Positions 52,811-61,672 of a stretch of DNA of 64,000 bases are shown here, piece after piece. Position 1 is the first letter of the stretch. Every line of letters begins with the position of its first letter. The stretch comes from Nitrospira sp. (GTDB taxonomy: Bacteria; Nitrospirota; Nitrospiria; Nitrospirales; Nitrospiraceae). The stretch is taken from positions 38,761-102,760 of the forward strand of contig JANDJL010000008.1 of assembly GCA_024330965.1 (NCBI GenBank), given 5' to 3'. Below the pieces are notes generated by a model. The model did not search any database. It was not told the DNA's origin and was given only the letters and a program-made list of their open reading frames with translations. The position numbers were made by a program, and so were the translations under genes.

Positions 52811-54057
52811 AGGTTCTCACCGTCGGTTTTTCTCAGTTTAAAGGTTTGTTCGAAAGCCACCAGGCTCGGCTGAATACGGGTCGGCCGGCCGACGGCGTCG
52901 ATGACCGCTTCCTGCGTCTTAAGCCCATTGCCGGTAATATAGGCGACCGTCACGTCCTTCTTGCCGATGATCCCTTGCTTGGCGAGTTTTTTCAGGACCC
53001 CGATCGTGACGCCGCCGGCCGTTTCCGCAAAGATTCCTTCGGTCTGAGCCAGCAGTTGGATGCCTTCCACGACCTCGTCGTCGGTGACCATATCCATGGC
53101 GCCCCTGCTCTCGGCAGTGGCTTTGAGGGCATAATAGCCGTCCGCCGGGTTCCCGATCGCCAGGGACTTGGCGATGGTCTTGGGTTTCACCGGTTTGAAG
53201 AAGTCGCGGCCAGCTTTGAACGCGGTGGCGATCGGAGAGCAGCCTTCGGCCTGGGCTCCGTTGATCTTGGTGCGGACCTCGTCAATAAGGCCCACATATT
53301 TCATTTCGTGTAACCCCTTCCAGATTTTCGTCAACAGCGACCCGGATGCCATCGGCACCACGACGTGATCCGGTGTCCTCCATCCGAGCTGTTCCACGGT
53401 TTCAAAGGCCAGTGTCTTGGAACCCTCCGCGTAGTAGGGACGGATGTTGATGTTAACGAAAGCCCATCCGTGTTCGCCGGCGATCTCGCTGCACAACCGG
53501 TTGACGTCGTCGTAATTTCCTTCGACCTCGACGACGTGGGGCCGATAGATCAAATTGCCAAGCACCTTGGCGGCCTCGAGGTCGCCGGGGATGAACACAT
53601 AGCATTGGAGATTGGCCGATGCCGCGTGCGCCGCCACCGAATTGGCCAGATTGCCGGTTGAGGCGCAGGCGACGGTTTCGAACCCCAACTCGCGGGCGCG
53701 GGTCAAGGCCACTGCGACCACGCGATCCTTGAAAGACAGGGTCGGATGATTGACCGTGTCGTTCTTGACGTAGAGTTCATCCAGCCCAAGATAGGCGCCG
53801 AGATTTTTGGCTCGCACCAGGGGGGTGAACCCGGCGTGAGGGCCGACGAGATTCGCTCCTTCCACCGGCAGCAGATCGAGGTAGCGCCACATGCTGTGGG
53901 GGCCGCTCTCGATAGTCTTGCGGGAGATGGTCTTCTTGATCTCGTCGTAGTTGTATTTCACCTCGAGGGGACCGAAGCACATCTCGCAGACGTGGATCGC
54001 CTTGGTCGGATACTCTTTTCCACATTCTCGGCAGACCAGCGCTTTCATCTTGCTCAT
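52807..54057 (-). CDS. thrC: Threonine synthase-type PLP enzyme with N-terminal zinc ribbon
   Basis: A 416-aa fold-type II PLP enzyme. The N-terminal [19 protein letters not shown] is a zinc ribbon. The PLP lysine lies in [15 protein letters not shown], the phosphate loop in [17 protein letters not shown] and a Gly/Ser-rich site in [17 protein letters not shown]. The family reaction is O-phosphohomoserine to threonine. Its tight coupling to a sulfur-carrier gene is unusual: a homocysteine-forming activity on the same substrate is possible but unproven. The name reflects family, not a tested reaction. Confidence 0.85.
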   Translation of the reverse strand: MSKMKALVCRECGKEYPTKAIHVCEMCFGPLEVKYNYDEIKKTISRKTIESGPHSMWRYLDLLPVEGANLVGPHAGFTPLVRAKNLGAYLGLDELYVKNDTVNHPTLSFKDRVVAVALTRARELGFETVACASTGNLANSVAAHAASANLQCYVFIPGDLEAAKVLGNLIYRPHVVEVEGNYDDVNRLCSEIAGEHGWAFVNINIRPYYAEGSKTLAFETVEQLGWRTPDHVVVPMASGSLLTKIWKGLHEMKYVGLIDEVRTKINGAQAEGCSPIATAFKAGRDFFKPVKPKTIAKSLAIGNPADGYYALKATAESRGAMDMVTDDEVVEGIQLLAQTEGIFAETAGGVTIGVLKKLAKQGIIGKKDVTVAYITGNGLKTQEAVIDAVGRPTRIQPSLVAFEQTFKLRKTDGENL

Positions 54058-54084
54058 GGTTGTACCACCTTCGGCAATCGGCCG

Positions 54085-54897
54085 TTACGGACGCACCGCG
54101 CAGCCGGCATAGGGATCTCCGTCCTCGAACAATTCGGTGATTGTAGGATGTTCGCCGCAGAGGGCGCAATCGGGATTGCGGCGAACCTTGATTTCCCTAA
54201 ACTGCGTTTTCCTGGCGTCGAAGTCAAGCAAGCGGTTGGTCAACGGCCGCCCGATCCCCAGGATGAGTTTCAAGGCCTCCGTCGCTTGGATCGTTCCGAT
54301 GATGCCGGCCAGCACGCCGATGACGCCCGCTTCCTGACACGACGCCACCAGGCCCGGCGGCGGCGGCGCCTTGAACACGCAGCGGTAACAGGCCGATTGT
54401 TTGGGGACGATTGTCGTCACCCGCCCGTCGAATCGCAGGATCCCGCCATGAACCAACGGTTTGCCGGTGAAGAAACAGGCGTCATTGATCAGGAATTTCG
54501 CCGTGAAATTATCGACACCGTCGATGACGACGTCGTACTCCTCGAAAATCTTCAAGGCGTTTCCCGCTGTGAGCCGTTCTTCATAGGTTGAAACGGTCAC
54601 ATCGGGATTCAAGGCTTGGATCTTTTCTTTCCCAGACAGGACCTTGGGGCGACCTACGTCCGGGGTGTGGTGGAGAATCTGCCGCTGGAGGTTGGTCAAA
54701 TCCACCACGTCGCTGTCGATCAACCCGATTCGGCCAACCCCGGCGGCGGCCAGGTAGAGGGCGGCTGGGGAGCCCAATCCTCCCGCACCGACGAGCAAGA
54801 CCTTGGCCTTGGCGATTTTCTTCTGCCCTTTCCCGCCGACTTCCGGCAACAGAATATGCCGGCTATAGCGGTTGATCTGTTCTTCGGTGAAGTCCAT
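54085..54897 (-). CDS. E1-like sulfur-carrier adenylyltransferase (HesA/MoeB/ThiF), copy 2
   Basis: A 270-aa paralogue of the enzyme at 51425. LLVGAGGLGSPAALYLAAAG, DLTNLQRQI, CYRCVFKAPPPPG and CALCGEHP give the ATP site, arginine finger and zinc CxxC pairs. The start at 54897 (MDFTEEQINRYSRHI) matches the family; open sequence continues to 54948. It has no rhodanese domain. It lies between thrC and the cysteine synthase gene, so it probably activates the carrier encoded at 55902. Confidence 0.9.
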   Translation of the reverse strand: MDFTEEQINRYSRHILLPEVGGKGQKKIAKAKVLLVGAGGLGSPAALYLAAAGVGRIGLIDSDVVDLTNLQRQILHHTPDVGRPKVLSGKEKIQALNPDVTVSTYEERLTAGNALKIFEEYDVVIDGVDNFTAKFLINDACFFTGKPLVHGGILRFDGRVTTIVPKQSACYRCVFKAPPPPGLVASCQEAGVIGVLAGIIGTIQATEALKLILGIGRPLTNRLLDFDARKTQFREIKVRRNPDCALCGEHPTITELFEDGDPYAGCAVRP

Positions 54898-54975
54898 CCG
54901 GTCGCTCGTTGTCGATGAAACGTGACGAATCTGCAACGTTCGACGCAAGAACCGACCCGTTGCGTTGCATGCGTG

Positions 54976-55902
54976 TTAAATGTTGAAGTACTTCTCTATG
55001 CTGATGTACCGTTCGCCCGTGTCGCAGAGAATGGTCACCACGTTTTTCCCCGGTCCCAATTCATCGGCGACTTTCTGGGCGGCAAAGACGTTGGCGCCGG
55101 CCGAGATGCCGACCAGGAGGCCTTCCTTCTTGGAGAGCAACTTGGCCGTTTGATAGGCCTCATCGTCGGTGACCGTGATGACGCGATCCAAGATCTTCCG
55201 GTTCAACACCTTGGGAATGAAACCGGCTCCGATTCCTTGAATTTTGTGCGGGCCTGGCTCTCCCCCGGACAGGACGGGAGAGGTGGCCGGTTCCACGGCG
55301 ATGACCTGGATGTTCGGGTTTTTTTCTTTGAACACTTCGCCGCATCCGGTAATCGTTCCGCCCGTGCCGACGGCGGCGACGAACGCATCGATCTTCCCAT
55401 CCAGCGCGTCCCAGATTTCTATGGCCGTCGTCATGCGATGCATCGCCGGGTTGGCCGGGTTTGAAAATTGATCGGGCATGAAATACGACGGATTCTGGGC
55501 CAAGATACTCTCCGCTTCTTTAATAGATCCTTTCATGCCTTCCCACGCCGGTGTCAAGACAAGCTGGGCGCCGTAGGACGACAGCAGACTGGCCCGCTCC
55601 ATGCTCATGCTTTCCGGCATGACGAGGATCAGCCTATAGCCGCGAACCGCCGCGATCATGGCGAGACCGATGCCGGTATTGCCGCTGGTCGGCTCGATGA
55701 TCGTTCCGCCTGGTTGGAGTTTCCCTTGGCGCTCCGCCTCATTGATCATGTTGAGGCAGATCCGATCCTTGACACTGCCGGCGGGGTTGAAAAATTCAAC
55801 CTTGCCATAGACCGTCGCGGAGTTGGGCTTTGAGAGTCTGTTGAGCCGAACGAGCGGGGTCCGTCCGATGAGTTCGGTGATGTCTTTATGAAGACCGGAC
55901 AT
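54976..55902 (-). CDS. cysK: Cysteine synthase (CysK/CysM family)
   Basis: A 308-aa PLP enzyme forming cysteine from O-acetylserine or O-phosphoserine and a sulfur donor. The PLP lysine lies in NPAGSVKDRI, the substrate loop is EPTSGNTGIG and the phosphate loop GTGGTITG. The ATG shares one base with the stop of the carrier gene (TAATG). In mycobacteria, CysM takes sulfur from thiocarboxylated CysO; the adjacent carrier and M67 peptidase suggest the same here, although use of free sulfide cannot be excluded. Confidence 0.9.
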   Translation of the reverse strand: MSGLHKDITELIGRTPLVRLNRLSKPNSATVYGKVEFFNPAGSVKDRICLNMINEAERQGKLQPGGTIIEPTSGNTGIGLAMIAAVRGYRLILVMPESMSMERASLLSSYGAQLVLTPAWEGMKGSIKEAESILAQNPSYFMPDQFSNPANPAMHRMTTAIEIWDALDGKIDAFVAAVGTGGTITGCGEVFKEKNPNIQVIAVEPATSPVLSGGEPGPHKIQGIGAGFIPKVLNRKILDRVITVTDDEAYQTAKLLSKKEGLLVGISAGANVFAAQKVADELGPGKNVVTILCDTGERYISIEKYFNI

Positions 55903-56102
55903 TATCGACCGCCTCCCATGTAGAACAAGAACTCGATCTGATCTCCCTCAGATACGGGAGTCGTCGCCAAGCGGTCGCGATCTACGACTTTGTCGTTCAC
56001 CTCGACGGCAACCATTTGCGGTTCGATCTGCTTGCTTTTGAGCAAATCAAGGAGGGTTCCACTCGCCACGTCCTCGATTTTTCCGTTGATTTTCACCTGC
56101 AT
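55902..56102 (-). CDS. ThiS/MoaD-like sulfur carrier with an extra C-terminal Arg (GGGR)
   Basis: A 66-aa ubiquitin-fold protein: MQVKINGKIEDVASGTLLDL, EVNDKVVDRDRL and EGDQIEFLFYMGGGR. The last residue is Arg, not Gly, so the GG end is masked. In known systems a JAMM-type protease removes such extra residues before adenylation. The start at 56102 fits the family; the frame is open further upstream. First gene of the sulfur cluster; its TAA overlaps the ATG of cysteine synthase by one base. Confidence 0.86.
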   Translation of the reverse strand: MQVKINGKIEDVASGTLLDLLKSKQIEPQMVAVEVNDKVVDRDRLATTPVSEGDQIEFLFYMGGGR

Positions 56103-56589
56103 GGAAGCTCCGAAGTTGGCAGAGAAATTGAGATTTTCGCCAACGTAACAAAGGCGCGCGATGCTTGTCAAGGCGACGGCCCCAATTGGTAAGTTTGGAA
56201 GACAGGTTCGGGGGAAAACGCAGGCAAGGATCGTGGCAGCCTGGCAAGAGAGCCTGGTGGTGGCCTATTCTGGTCAAGGTGTAAGTTCTGAGGCGTCGGT
56301 TCAGGGCGGGACAGGGAAGGGATAGTCCCAAGCCTACGTTTGCGTAACGAGAGGGATGTGACCGGGCAAGGCACCGATGGGCAAGACGCTGATGGGATGG
56401 TTCTCCACATCATCGATCAATCCCCTGGCTTGTGTGCTTGCCCCCGACTTGTGTGCTTGACTTTGAGCAGGTTCCGTCCCACTATCCCACTTTCCCATTT
56501 TGCTTCAGTTTGGGGGACGATGGTGGAAGGAGCGGACAAGGTGTATTGCAACGGGGGTAGGTGATTCATCCGGTGCCAAGACTATTGCC
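56103..56589. other. Divergent intergenic region with a 12-bp direct repeat
   Basis: No gene is supported. The region separates the sulfur cluster (minus) from the 56590 operon (plus), so both promoters should lie here. It holds CTTGTGTGCTTG twice (56429-56440 and 56448-56459), 19 bp from start to start, close to two helical turns, a possible binding site pair. No riboswitch fold is obvious. Confidence 0.5.
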
Positions 56590-56967
56590 ATGTGGAAAAA
56601 GAATTTTCTCTTTCGGGCCGGTGACGGGACGCCGATGGCGGAATCGGAGAACGAGCTGTTTCATGATGCCGAACCGGCGATGGATAGCGCCGGCCTGACA
56701 CTCGAGCGGTTTTTGTCCGTCTGGGTGCAGGGCGAAGGCGACGAGGAGAAACCCTCGATGTTCACCACGGTCTATGTCCGAACCGCCGCGTTGGACGTGG
56801 CGAAACGTGCGGGGTTTCTCCAGCCGCTCCAAGGGCGGTCTCATCAGATCAAGCAGATGTTGACGCCGGAGCAGAAACAATTCCTGGGTCGATGGCTTCA
56901 AACCCATGCGCCTGAAGCCTGGGAGGCGTCGGAGGAGCATTTTCGCGCGCTCTTTGACCTTGAATGA
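56590..56967 (+). CDS. Small soluble protein of unknown function
   Basis: A 125-aa protein with no signal peptide or membrane segment. Acidic first half, then a helical second half (TTVYVRTAALDVAKRAGFLQ, IKQMLTPEQKQFLGRWLQTH, PEAWEASEEHFRALFDLE). The start at 56590 gives MWKKNFLFRAGDG; the frame is open upstream but without conservation I can see. Its end overlaps the next ATG (ATGA at 56964-56967). First of five coupled genes. Function unknown. Confidence 0.65.
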   Translation: MWKKNFLFRAGDGTPMAESENELFHDAEPAMDSAGLTLERFLSVWVQGEGDEEKPSMFTTVYVRTAALDVAKRAGFLQPLQGRSHQIKQMLTPEQKQFLGRWLQTHAPEAWEASEEHFRALFDLE

Positions 56968-57545
56968 ACGGATTACGGCGGTGCGTTCTGCTCTGGATCG
57001 GATGTTGTGTCGCCATCTTCGGAGGGCTGGGAGGCGGCCTCTCGACCGTATTGGCCGGGGAAGTCTCGGTCTCTTCGGTCGAGGTGTGGTATGCGCCGGA
57101 AGACAAGCCGTTGCAACGGGTGGTAGGGCTGTACGAGCAGGCGACGCAGTATATTTATGTGGCGGTGTATGGGATGACGTTTCCCTCCGCGATCAAGGCT
57201 CTGCTCGCCGCGCATAGGCGGGGGGTGGACGTGCGAATCATCACGGACCGCCAACGTCTAAACGATCCCAAGCAGCGTGTCGCGATGACGGCTCTACGGG
57301 AAGCCGGTGTTCCCATCAAGGTCAATCGGCATGACGGCCTCATGCATCTGAAGCAAGTGGTCATCGACGACCAAGTCAATATGAACGGCTCGATGAATCA
57401 TACGGGCAGCGGCAATCGATACAATGATGAGCGACTTGACGTCATTCGAGATCGGGCCATCTCGGTCAAGGCGCGCGACAAATTTCTTTCGATGTGGCGT
57501 GATCACACCAGGTTCGAGGATTGGAACCCTCGTAGCGGGGCATGA
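56964..57545 (+). CDS. Exported phospholipase D-like nuclease/hydrolase (single HKD domain)
   Basis: A 193-aa protein with a signal segment (RCVLLWIGCCVAIFGGLGGG). The PLD catalytic motif HxKx4Dx6GS is visible as MHLKQVVIDDQVNMNGSMN, followed by RYNDERLDVI. A single HKD copy is typical of Nuc-type enzymes that dimerise to complete the site and cut nucleic acids or phosphodiesters in the periplasm. The start overlaps the preceding stop. Likely exported; substrate unknown. Confidence 0.85.
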   Translation: MNGLRRCVLLWIGCCVAIFGGLGGGLSTVLAGEVSVSSVEVWYAPEDKPLQRVVGLYEQATQYIYVAVYGMTFPSAIKALLAAHRRGVDVRIITDRQRLNDPKQRVAMTALREAGVPIKVNRHDGLMHLKQVVIDDQVNMNGSMNHTGSGNRYNDERLDVIRDRAISVKARDKFLSMWRDHTRFEDWNPRSGA

Positions 57546-57546
57546 C

Positions 57547-58821
57547 GTGAGAAAAGAAGAAGCGGACGTTGTAGTGGTGGGAGCTGGGGGCGGTGGGGCG
57601 GTCTTGGCGCTGGCCTTGGCTCACAAGGGCGTCAACACGATCGTGCTCGAGCAGGCCGCCGGGCCCCCTCGCGGCTTGCGCGGCGAGATTCTTCAACCCA
57701 ACGGGCAGCGGGTGCTCGATCAGCTCGGGCTGTTGAATAGGCTGCCGGCCGACTCGGTCCGCCCGGTTCGGCTGTTTCATTTTTGTCGGGCGGGCGGTGA
57801 ACGGCTCTGTACGGTGGACTATGGCGAATTGCCGCCCCCCTACAACCGGGCGGTGGTGACGTTGCCCAACGTGGCGCACCATGCCATCCTCGACGCCATT
57901 CGCACGCAACCGTCCGTGTCCCTGTGGTACGGAACGTCCTTTGTCAGTTTGTTGCGAGAAAACGGGCGAGTCGTCGGTCTGATGGCCAACAGGGAAGGCG
58001 AAGCGATCATGGTGCGGGCCAAGGTGGTGGTTGGTGCCGATGGGGCCTTTTCCAAGGTCCGGGAGTCCTTGGGTATTCCCGCCGACGTGCATCTGTATCC
58101 TCAAGGTTATCTGATCGCCGTCATCGACGCGCCCGTTCCGATCGACGAAGCCAAGTATTTTGTGGGCAAGCGCACGATTCTCGCGCTGTTTCCGGCGGCC
58201 GGTCGCCGCGTTTTTCTGCTCTACATGATCGATGCCGGTTCATACGACCGCGTCAAAGCCCAAGGCATCCCTTCGCTCCAACGGGCCTGGACGGCCATCA
58301 GTCCGCCCGATGAGCCGATCTTTCGCGCCTTGACGGATTGGAACCAAACCGCCTTTCTGCCAACCGGTCGGGTTCGGACCCCGACCTGGGTGGCCGATGG
58401 CGCCGTGCTGATCGGTGATGCCGCCCATGCGATGAATCCCCATGCCTCGCAAGGGCGGATGCAGGCGATGGTGGATGCGGTCACCCTGGCCGATCTCTTG
58501 CCCGACTGTCTGACCGCGAATGATTGTTCAGCAGAACGACTGAAACACTTCGAGCGTCTGCGCCGTCCACAGGTGACGATGTTACAGCGGATGGCCGATG
58601 AACAGGTCTTGTTTTGGAACACGGCGAATCCAGTGATCGGGTTTTTGCGGGATCGGGTGTTCAAAACGTTGGATCGCAACGCCCGCCTGCGCTATCGCGT
58701 GCTCTCGACAACGGCCGGATTGCGGAGCAGGCCGCCGTTCGGCATGGTTGACCGCTTCATGGCGGCGGGGTTGCTGCCCGACCCCCGCGCCTGTGACAGG
58801 GCGGCCCACGATGTCGGGTGA
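57547..58821 (+). CDS. FAD-dependent oxidoreductase (UbiH/PHBH-like monooxygenase family)
   Basis: A 424-aa flavoprotein starting with GTG one base after the PLD-like stop. EADVVVVGAGGGGAVLALAL is the dinucleotide-binding loop (with an extra Gly), RGEILQPNGQRVLDQLG a family segment, VVGADGAFSKVRESLG the DG motif and LIGDAAHAMNPHASQGRM the second FAD motif. These are aromatic hydroxylase or geranylgeranyl-reductase relatives; the substrate is not evident. It is the third of the coupled genes. Confidence 0.86.
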   Translation: MRKEEADVVVVGAGGGGAVLALALAHKGVNTIVLEQAAGPPRGLRGEILQPNGQRVLDQLGLLNRLPADSVRPVRLFHFCRAGGERLCTVDYGELPPPYNRAVVTLPNVAHHAILDAIRTQPSVSLWYGTSFVSLLRENGRVVGLMANREGEAIMVRAKVVVGADGAFSKVRESLGIPADVHLYPQGYLIAVIDAPVPIDEAKYFVGKRTILALFPAAGRRVFLLYMIDAGSYDRVKAQGIPSLQRAWTAISPPDEPIFRALTDWNQTAFLPTGRVRTPTWVADGAVLIGDAAHAMNPHASQGRMQAMVDAVTLADLLPDCLTANDCSAERLKHFERLRRPQVTMLQRMADEQVLFWNTANPVIGFLRDRVFKTLDRNARLRYRVLSTTAGLRSRPPFGMVDRFMAAGLLPDPRACDRAAHDVG

Positions 58822-59584
58822 AGCGATGTCGATTCCGCGCTGGAGCATCGACGGGTTGCCGGAAGGAACGCACAAACTGCTGCGTTCGTATGTGCAAGAT
58901 GTGATCAAGGCCTTCGGCGATCGGCTGGAAGCCGTCCTGCTCTATGGCAGCGCCGCGCGAGGGGATTTCTTGCCGGGGCGATCGAATCTGAATGTCCTGC
59001 TGGTTGTTTCATCCTGCGAGCTATCTCTCTTGCAGCGGTACGTCCCGCTGCACGCGAAATGGGGAAAGGAACAGATTGTGGCGCCGCTGTTCCTCACCGG
59101 CGACGATCTCCGGGCGTCGTCGGTGGTCTTTCCGCTTGAGTGCCAGGATATTCTCGACTGCCATCGCCTGTTGTGGGGCAAGGATCCCTTCGTCGGATTG
59201 AGCGTGGATCATCGTCATCTGGCCGGCGAAGTTTTGCAGGGGCTGCGGGGGAATCTGGTCCGTCTCCGGCAACGGGTGGTCGAAGGAGAGGCGACAGGCG
59301 AAGCCATGACGATCTTGCTGGGCTTGTCGATTACGTCGTTGTTGCCGGTGCTGCGGGGCGTTCAACGGCTTCTGGACAGGCCGGTGTTGTTTGACGGGGA
59401 GGCGCTGCTCAAAGATCTGGAAATCTGTTGCGAGACCGATCTCGCTGCCTTGCGAGAGGCGTGGTCGCTCAAGCGAGGGCATAGCTCGCCGGGGCGGCTG
59501 GAGGTGCCGCGTGTGATGGATCGTTATCTCGACAGCCTCGGGCGATTCGTGGCATGGGTTGAACGGCGGGTCGGACAACCATGA
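58811..59584 (+). CDS. Nucleotidyltransferase-fold protein with altered metal site
   Basis: A 257-aa protein. The N-terminal domain has the nucleotidyltransferase GS motif LYGSAARGDFLPGRSNLNVL, but the two metal-binding aspartates (normally SDxD) are both Asn (SNLN). The C-terminal helical part (about residues 130-250) looks like the substrate-binding helices of such proteins. The start overlaps the FAD gene stop by 11 bp. It may have lost catalysis and act as a binding or regulatory protein. Next gene overlaps its stop. Confidence 0.75.
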   Translation: MSGEAMSIPRWSIDGLPEGTHKLLRSYVQDVIKAFGDRLEAVLLYGSAARGDFLPGRSNLNVLLVVSSCELSLLQRYVPLHAKWGKEQIVAPLFLTGDDLRASSVVFPLECQDILDCHRLLWGKDPFVGLSVDHRHLAGEVLQGLRGNLVRLRQRVVEGEATGEAMTILLGLSITSLLPVLRGVQRLLDRPVLFDGEALLKDLEICCETDLAALREAWSLKRGHSSPGRLEVPRVMDRYLDSLGRFVAWVERRVGQP

Positions 59585-60345
59585 GAACGGTGCGGCTCAA
59601 CCATCGTCTCCCTCGTATGACCGGTTTCGTTCTGGCGATGAGCCTGATAGCGGCGGGAACGGGACAAGGCCAGTCTCTCTATTACGACCACCTCAAAGAG
59701 CGGGTCCCGCTCCCCGGCCCGCTCGGCTATGTGAGTGACCATGCTCACGTGTTGGATCATGAGTGGAAAGAGCGTATCCGTTCGGTGTGCCAGGATTTGG
59801 AGCGAAAAACCGGCGTCGAAATGGTCGTGGTGACGATTCCGACCCTCCAGCCGTATCGCTCGGCACACGAGTACGCGACCGTGCTTTATGAGAGATGGAA
59901 CATCGGCTCTACTCAACAAGAGCACGGCGTGATGCTGCTGGTCGCTGTTGGGGAGCGGCAGGCGGCGATTGCATTGGGACGTCGGATGACGCCGATCATC
60001 ACGCCCGACATCAGAAGAGACGTGGGGAATCGCTATCTGTTTCCGGCCATTGAACGCGGCGATTTCGGAAACGGGCTCTATCGAACCGTGGTGGCCTTGG
60101 CTTCCCCGGCTCAGGAGGTTCGCGTCGGCGATTTGCCCCATACGCACATGAAAGGGCTGGGGTTCTGGTTGACGGTGCTGCTGAGCACCGTTGCGGTGAC
60201 AGTATTTTGGGCGATCAGCCGACCGGATCGGCGTCATCCCTATCGGCGGTTGCAAAGGGGCGAGTACTGGGGAACCGGTCAAGGTGGATTCGGAGGCAAC
60301 TGGGGCGGGTTCGGCGGCGGGACCAGTGGAGAGGGGTGGCGGTAA
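59581..60345 (+). CDS. TPM-domain (YgcG/Psb32-like) membrane protein
   Basis: A 254-aa exported protein with a signal peptide (FVLAMSLIAAGTGQGQS), then a TPM domain (about residues 45-175: YVSDHAHVLDHEWKERIRSV, VEMVVVTIPTLQPY, YERWNIGSTQQEHGVMLLVA, DVGNRYLFPAIERGDFG). A membrane helix follows (about 193-213, LTVLLSTVAVTVFWAI). It ends in a Gly-rich cytoplasmic tail (GGFGGNWGGFGGGTSGEGW). TPM proteins bind metal and act in membrane or photosystem quality control; the role here is unknown. The ATG overlaps the previous stop (ATGA). Last of the five-gene chain. Confidence 0.85.
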   Translation: MRTVRLNHRLPRMTGFVLAMSLIAAGTGQGQSLYYDHLKERVPLPGPLGYVSDHAHVLDHEWKERIRSVCQDLERKTGVEMVVVTIPTLQPYRSAHEYATVLYERWNIGSTQQEHGVMLLVAVGERQAAIALGRRMTPIITPDIRRDVGNRYLFPAIERGDFGNGLYRTVVALASPAQEVRVGDLPHTHMKGLGFWLTVLLSTVAVTVFWAISRPDRRHPYRRLQRGEYWGTGQGGFGGNWGGFGGGTSGEGWR

Positions 60346-60429
60346 CGGATGATCTCGTCGTTTCATCTGAAATCAGAAAGGTCGATCTGGTAGTCCTCCT
60401 TCGGTTCCCTCGCAGTCCCCTCGCCACAT

Positions 60430-61626
60430 ATGGCCGTATTGATGCGTCACGGACTTGATCAAGAAGCCCCTTACGATGGGCCGGCGTTCTTTTCGATGGG
60501 ATTCCGGCCGTTCTTTCTGAGCGCAGCCCTCTTTGCCGGCATGGCTGTTCCCTTGTGGGTGCTTATGTTCAGCGGGGTCAAAGGGGGCACGGTCCTCTAC
60601 CCACCGAGGCTGTGGCACATCCACGAAATGGTCTTCGGGTTTCTGCCCGCGGTCATGATGGGGTTTCTGTTGACCGCCATTCCCAACTGGACGGATCGGC
60701 CGCCAATCAGAGGGCTTGAGCTGATCGGACTCTGGTCTCTGTGGCTTGCGGGGCGGCTGGTGATCGCGATGCCATGGGTCGATGCTTCCCTCGCAGCGAT
60801 GGTGGATGGCGCCTTTCTGGTCGTAGCAGCGGGACTGGTCTGGCGGGAAATCGCCGCGGCGAAAAGTTGGAGACATGCGCCGATGGGGGTATTGATCAGC
60901 CTCTATGCTCTGGCCAATATCGCGTTCCACCTGCTGACGGTGGGCGAACGGAGCGCGGATGTTCCTCCTCGAATGGCGCTGGCCGTCATCCTGGTGCTGC
61001 TGACGGTGATCGGCGGGAGGATCATTCCGAATTTCACCGAAGAGTTTTTTGAGTTACGGGGAAGGTCGCAACGGCCTGCGCCGTTTTCTCGGTATGATGG
61101 ACTGGCGATTCTGCTGGTGGTCATCTCTGGGATGGTTTGGGTGGGATGGCCGTTCGAGAACGTGACTGGTTGGCTGTTTGTGCTAGCCGGCATTGTCAAT
61201 GGCGGTCGTCTTGCGCGGTGGAAGGGCTGGCTCACCTGGCCAGAACCGCTGGTCTTGGTGTTGCACGTGGGGTATGGCTGGGTGGTGGCGGCACTGGTGC
61301 TGATGGGAGGATCGTTGCTTGGGATCGGTCTTCCGCCGGCGGATGCTCTGCATGCCTTGACCGCGGGCGCTGTGGGCGTCATGACTCTGGGCGTCATGAC
61401 ACGAGCCAGTTTGGGCCACACGGGACGGCCCCGCCATGCAGGACCCCTGACCGTCGGCATCTACCTCATGGCGTTCCTTGGGGCTCTAATTCGGGTCTTT
61501 GGCCCGGCGGCCGGCCTCACGAGCCATCTCGCAATGGGATTGGCCGCAGCCAGTTGGAGTGGCGCCTACCTGTTGTTTGTACTCTATTACGGACCTTTTC
61601 TGCTGAGACCCAGTCTGGATGAGTAA
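60430..61626 (+). CDS. nnrS: NnrS family protein
   Basis: A 398-aa integral membrane protein with about 12 hydrophobic helices, the NnrS fold (FSMGFRPFFLSAALFAG at the start; RLWHIHEMVFGFLPAVMMG; RIIPNFTEEFF; MTLGVMTRASLGHTGR). NnrS is a heme- and copper-containing protein of the NO stress response and often sits in denitrification regulons. The His residues in WHIHEM and LGHTGR are likely metal ligands. A nitrite-using lifestyle would fit. It is separated from the preceding operon by 84 bp. Confidence 0.9.
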   Translation: MAVLMRHGLDQEAPYDGPAFFSMGFRPFFLSAALFAGMAVPLWVLMFSGVKGGTVLYPPRLWHIHEMVFGFLPAVMMGFLLTAIPNWTDRPPIRGLELIGLWSLWLAGRLVIAMPWVDASLAAMVDGAFLVVAAGLVWREIAAAKSWRHAPMGVLISLYALANIAFHLLTVGERSADVPPRMALAVILVLLTVIGGRIIPNFTEEFFELRGRSQRPAPFSRYDGLAILLVVISGMVWVGWPFENVTGWLFVLAGIVNGGRLARWKGWLTWPEPLVLVLHVGYGWVVAALVLMGGSLLGIGLPPADALHALTAGAVGVMTLGVMTRASLGHTGRPRHAGPLTVGIYLMAFLGALIRVFGPAAGLTSHLAMGLAAASWSGAYLLFVLYYGPFLLRPSLDE

Positions 61627-61672
61627 AGCTGGGGAGGAGCCGGGTTTTCGATGAAGGGTCGGGGCACGTGGT

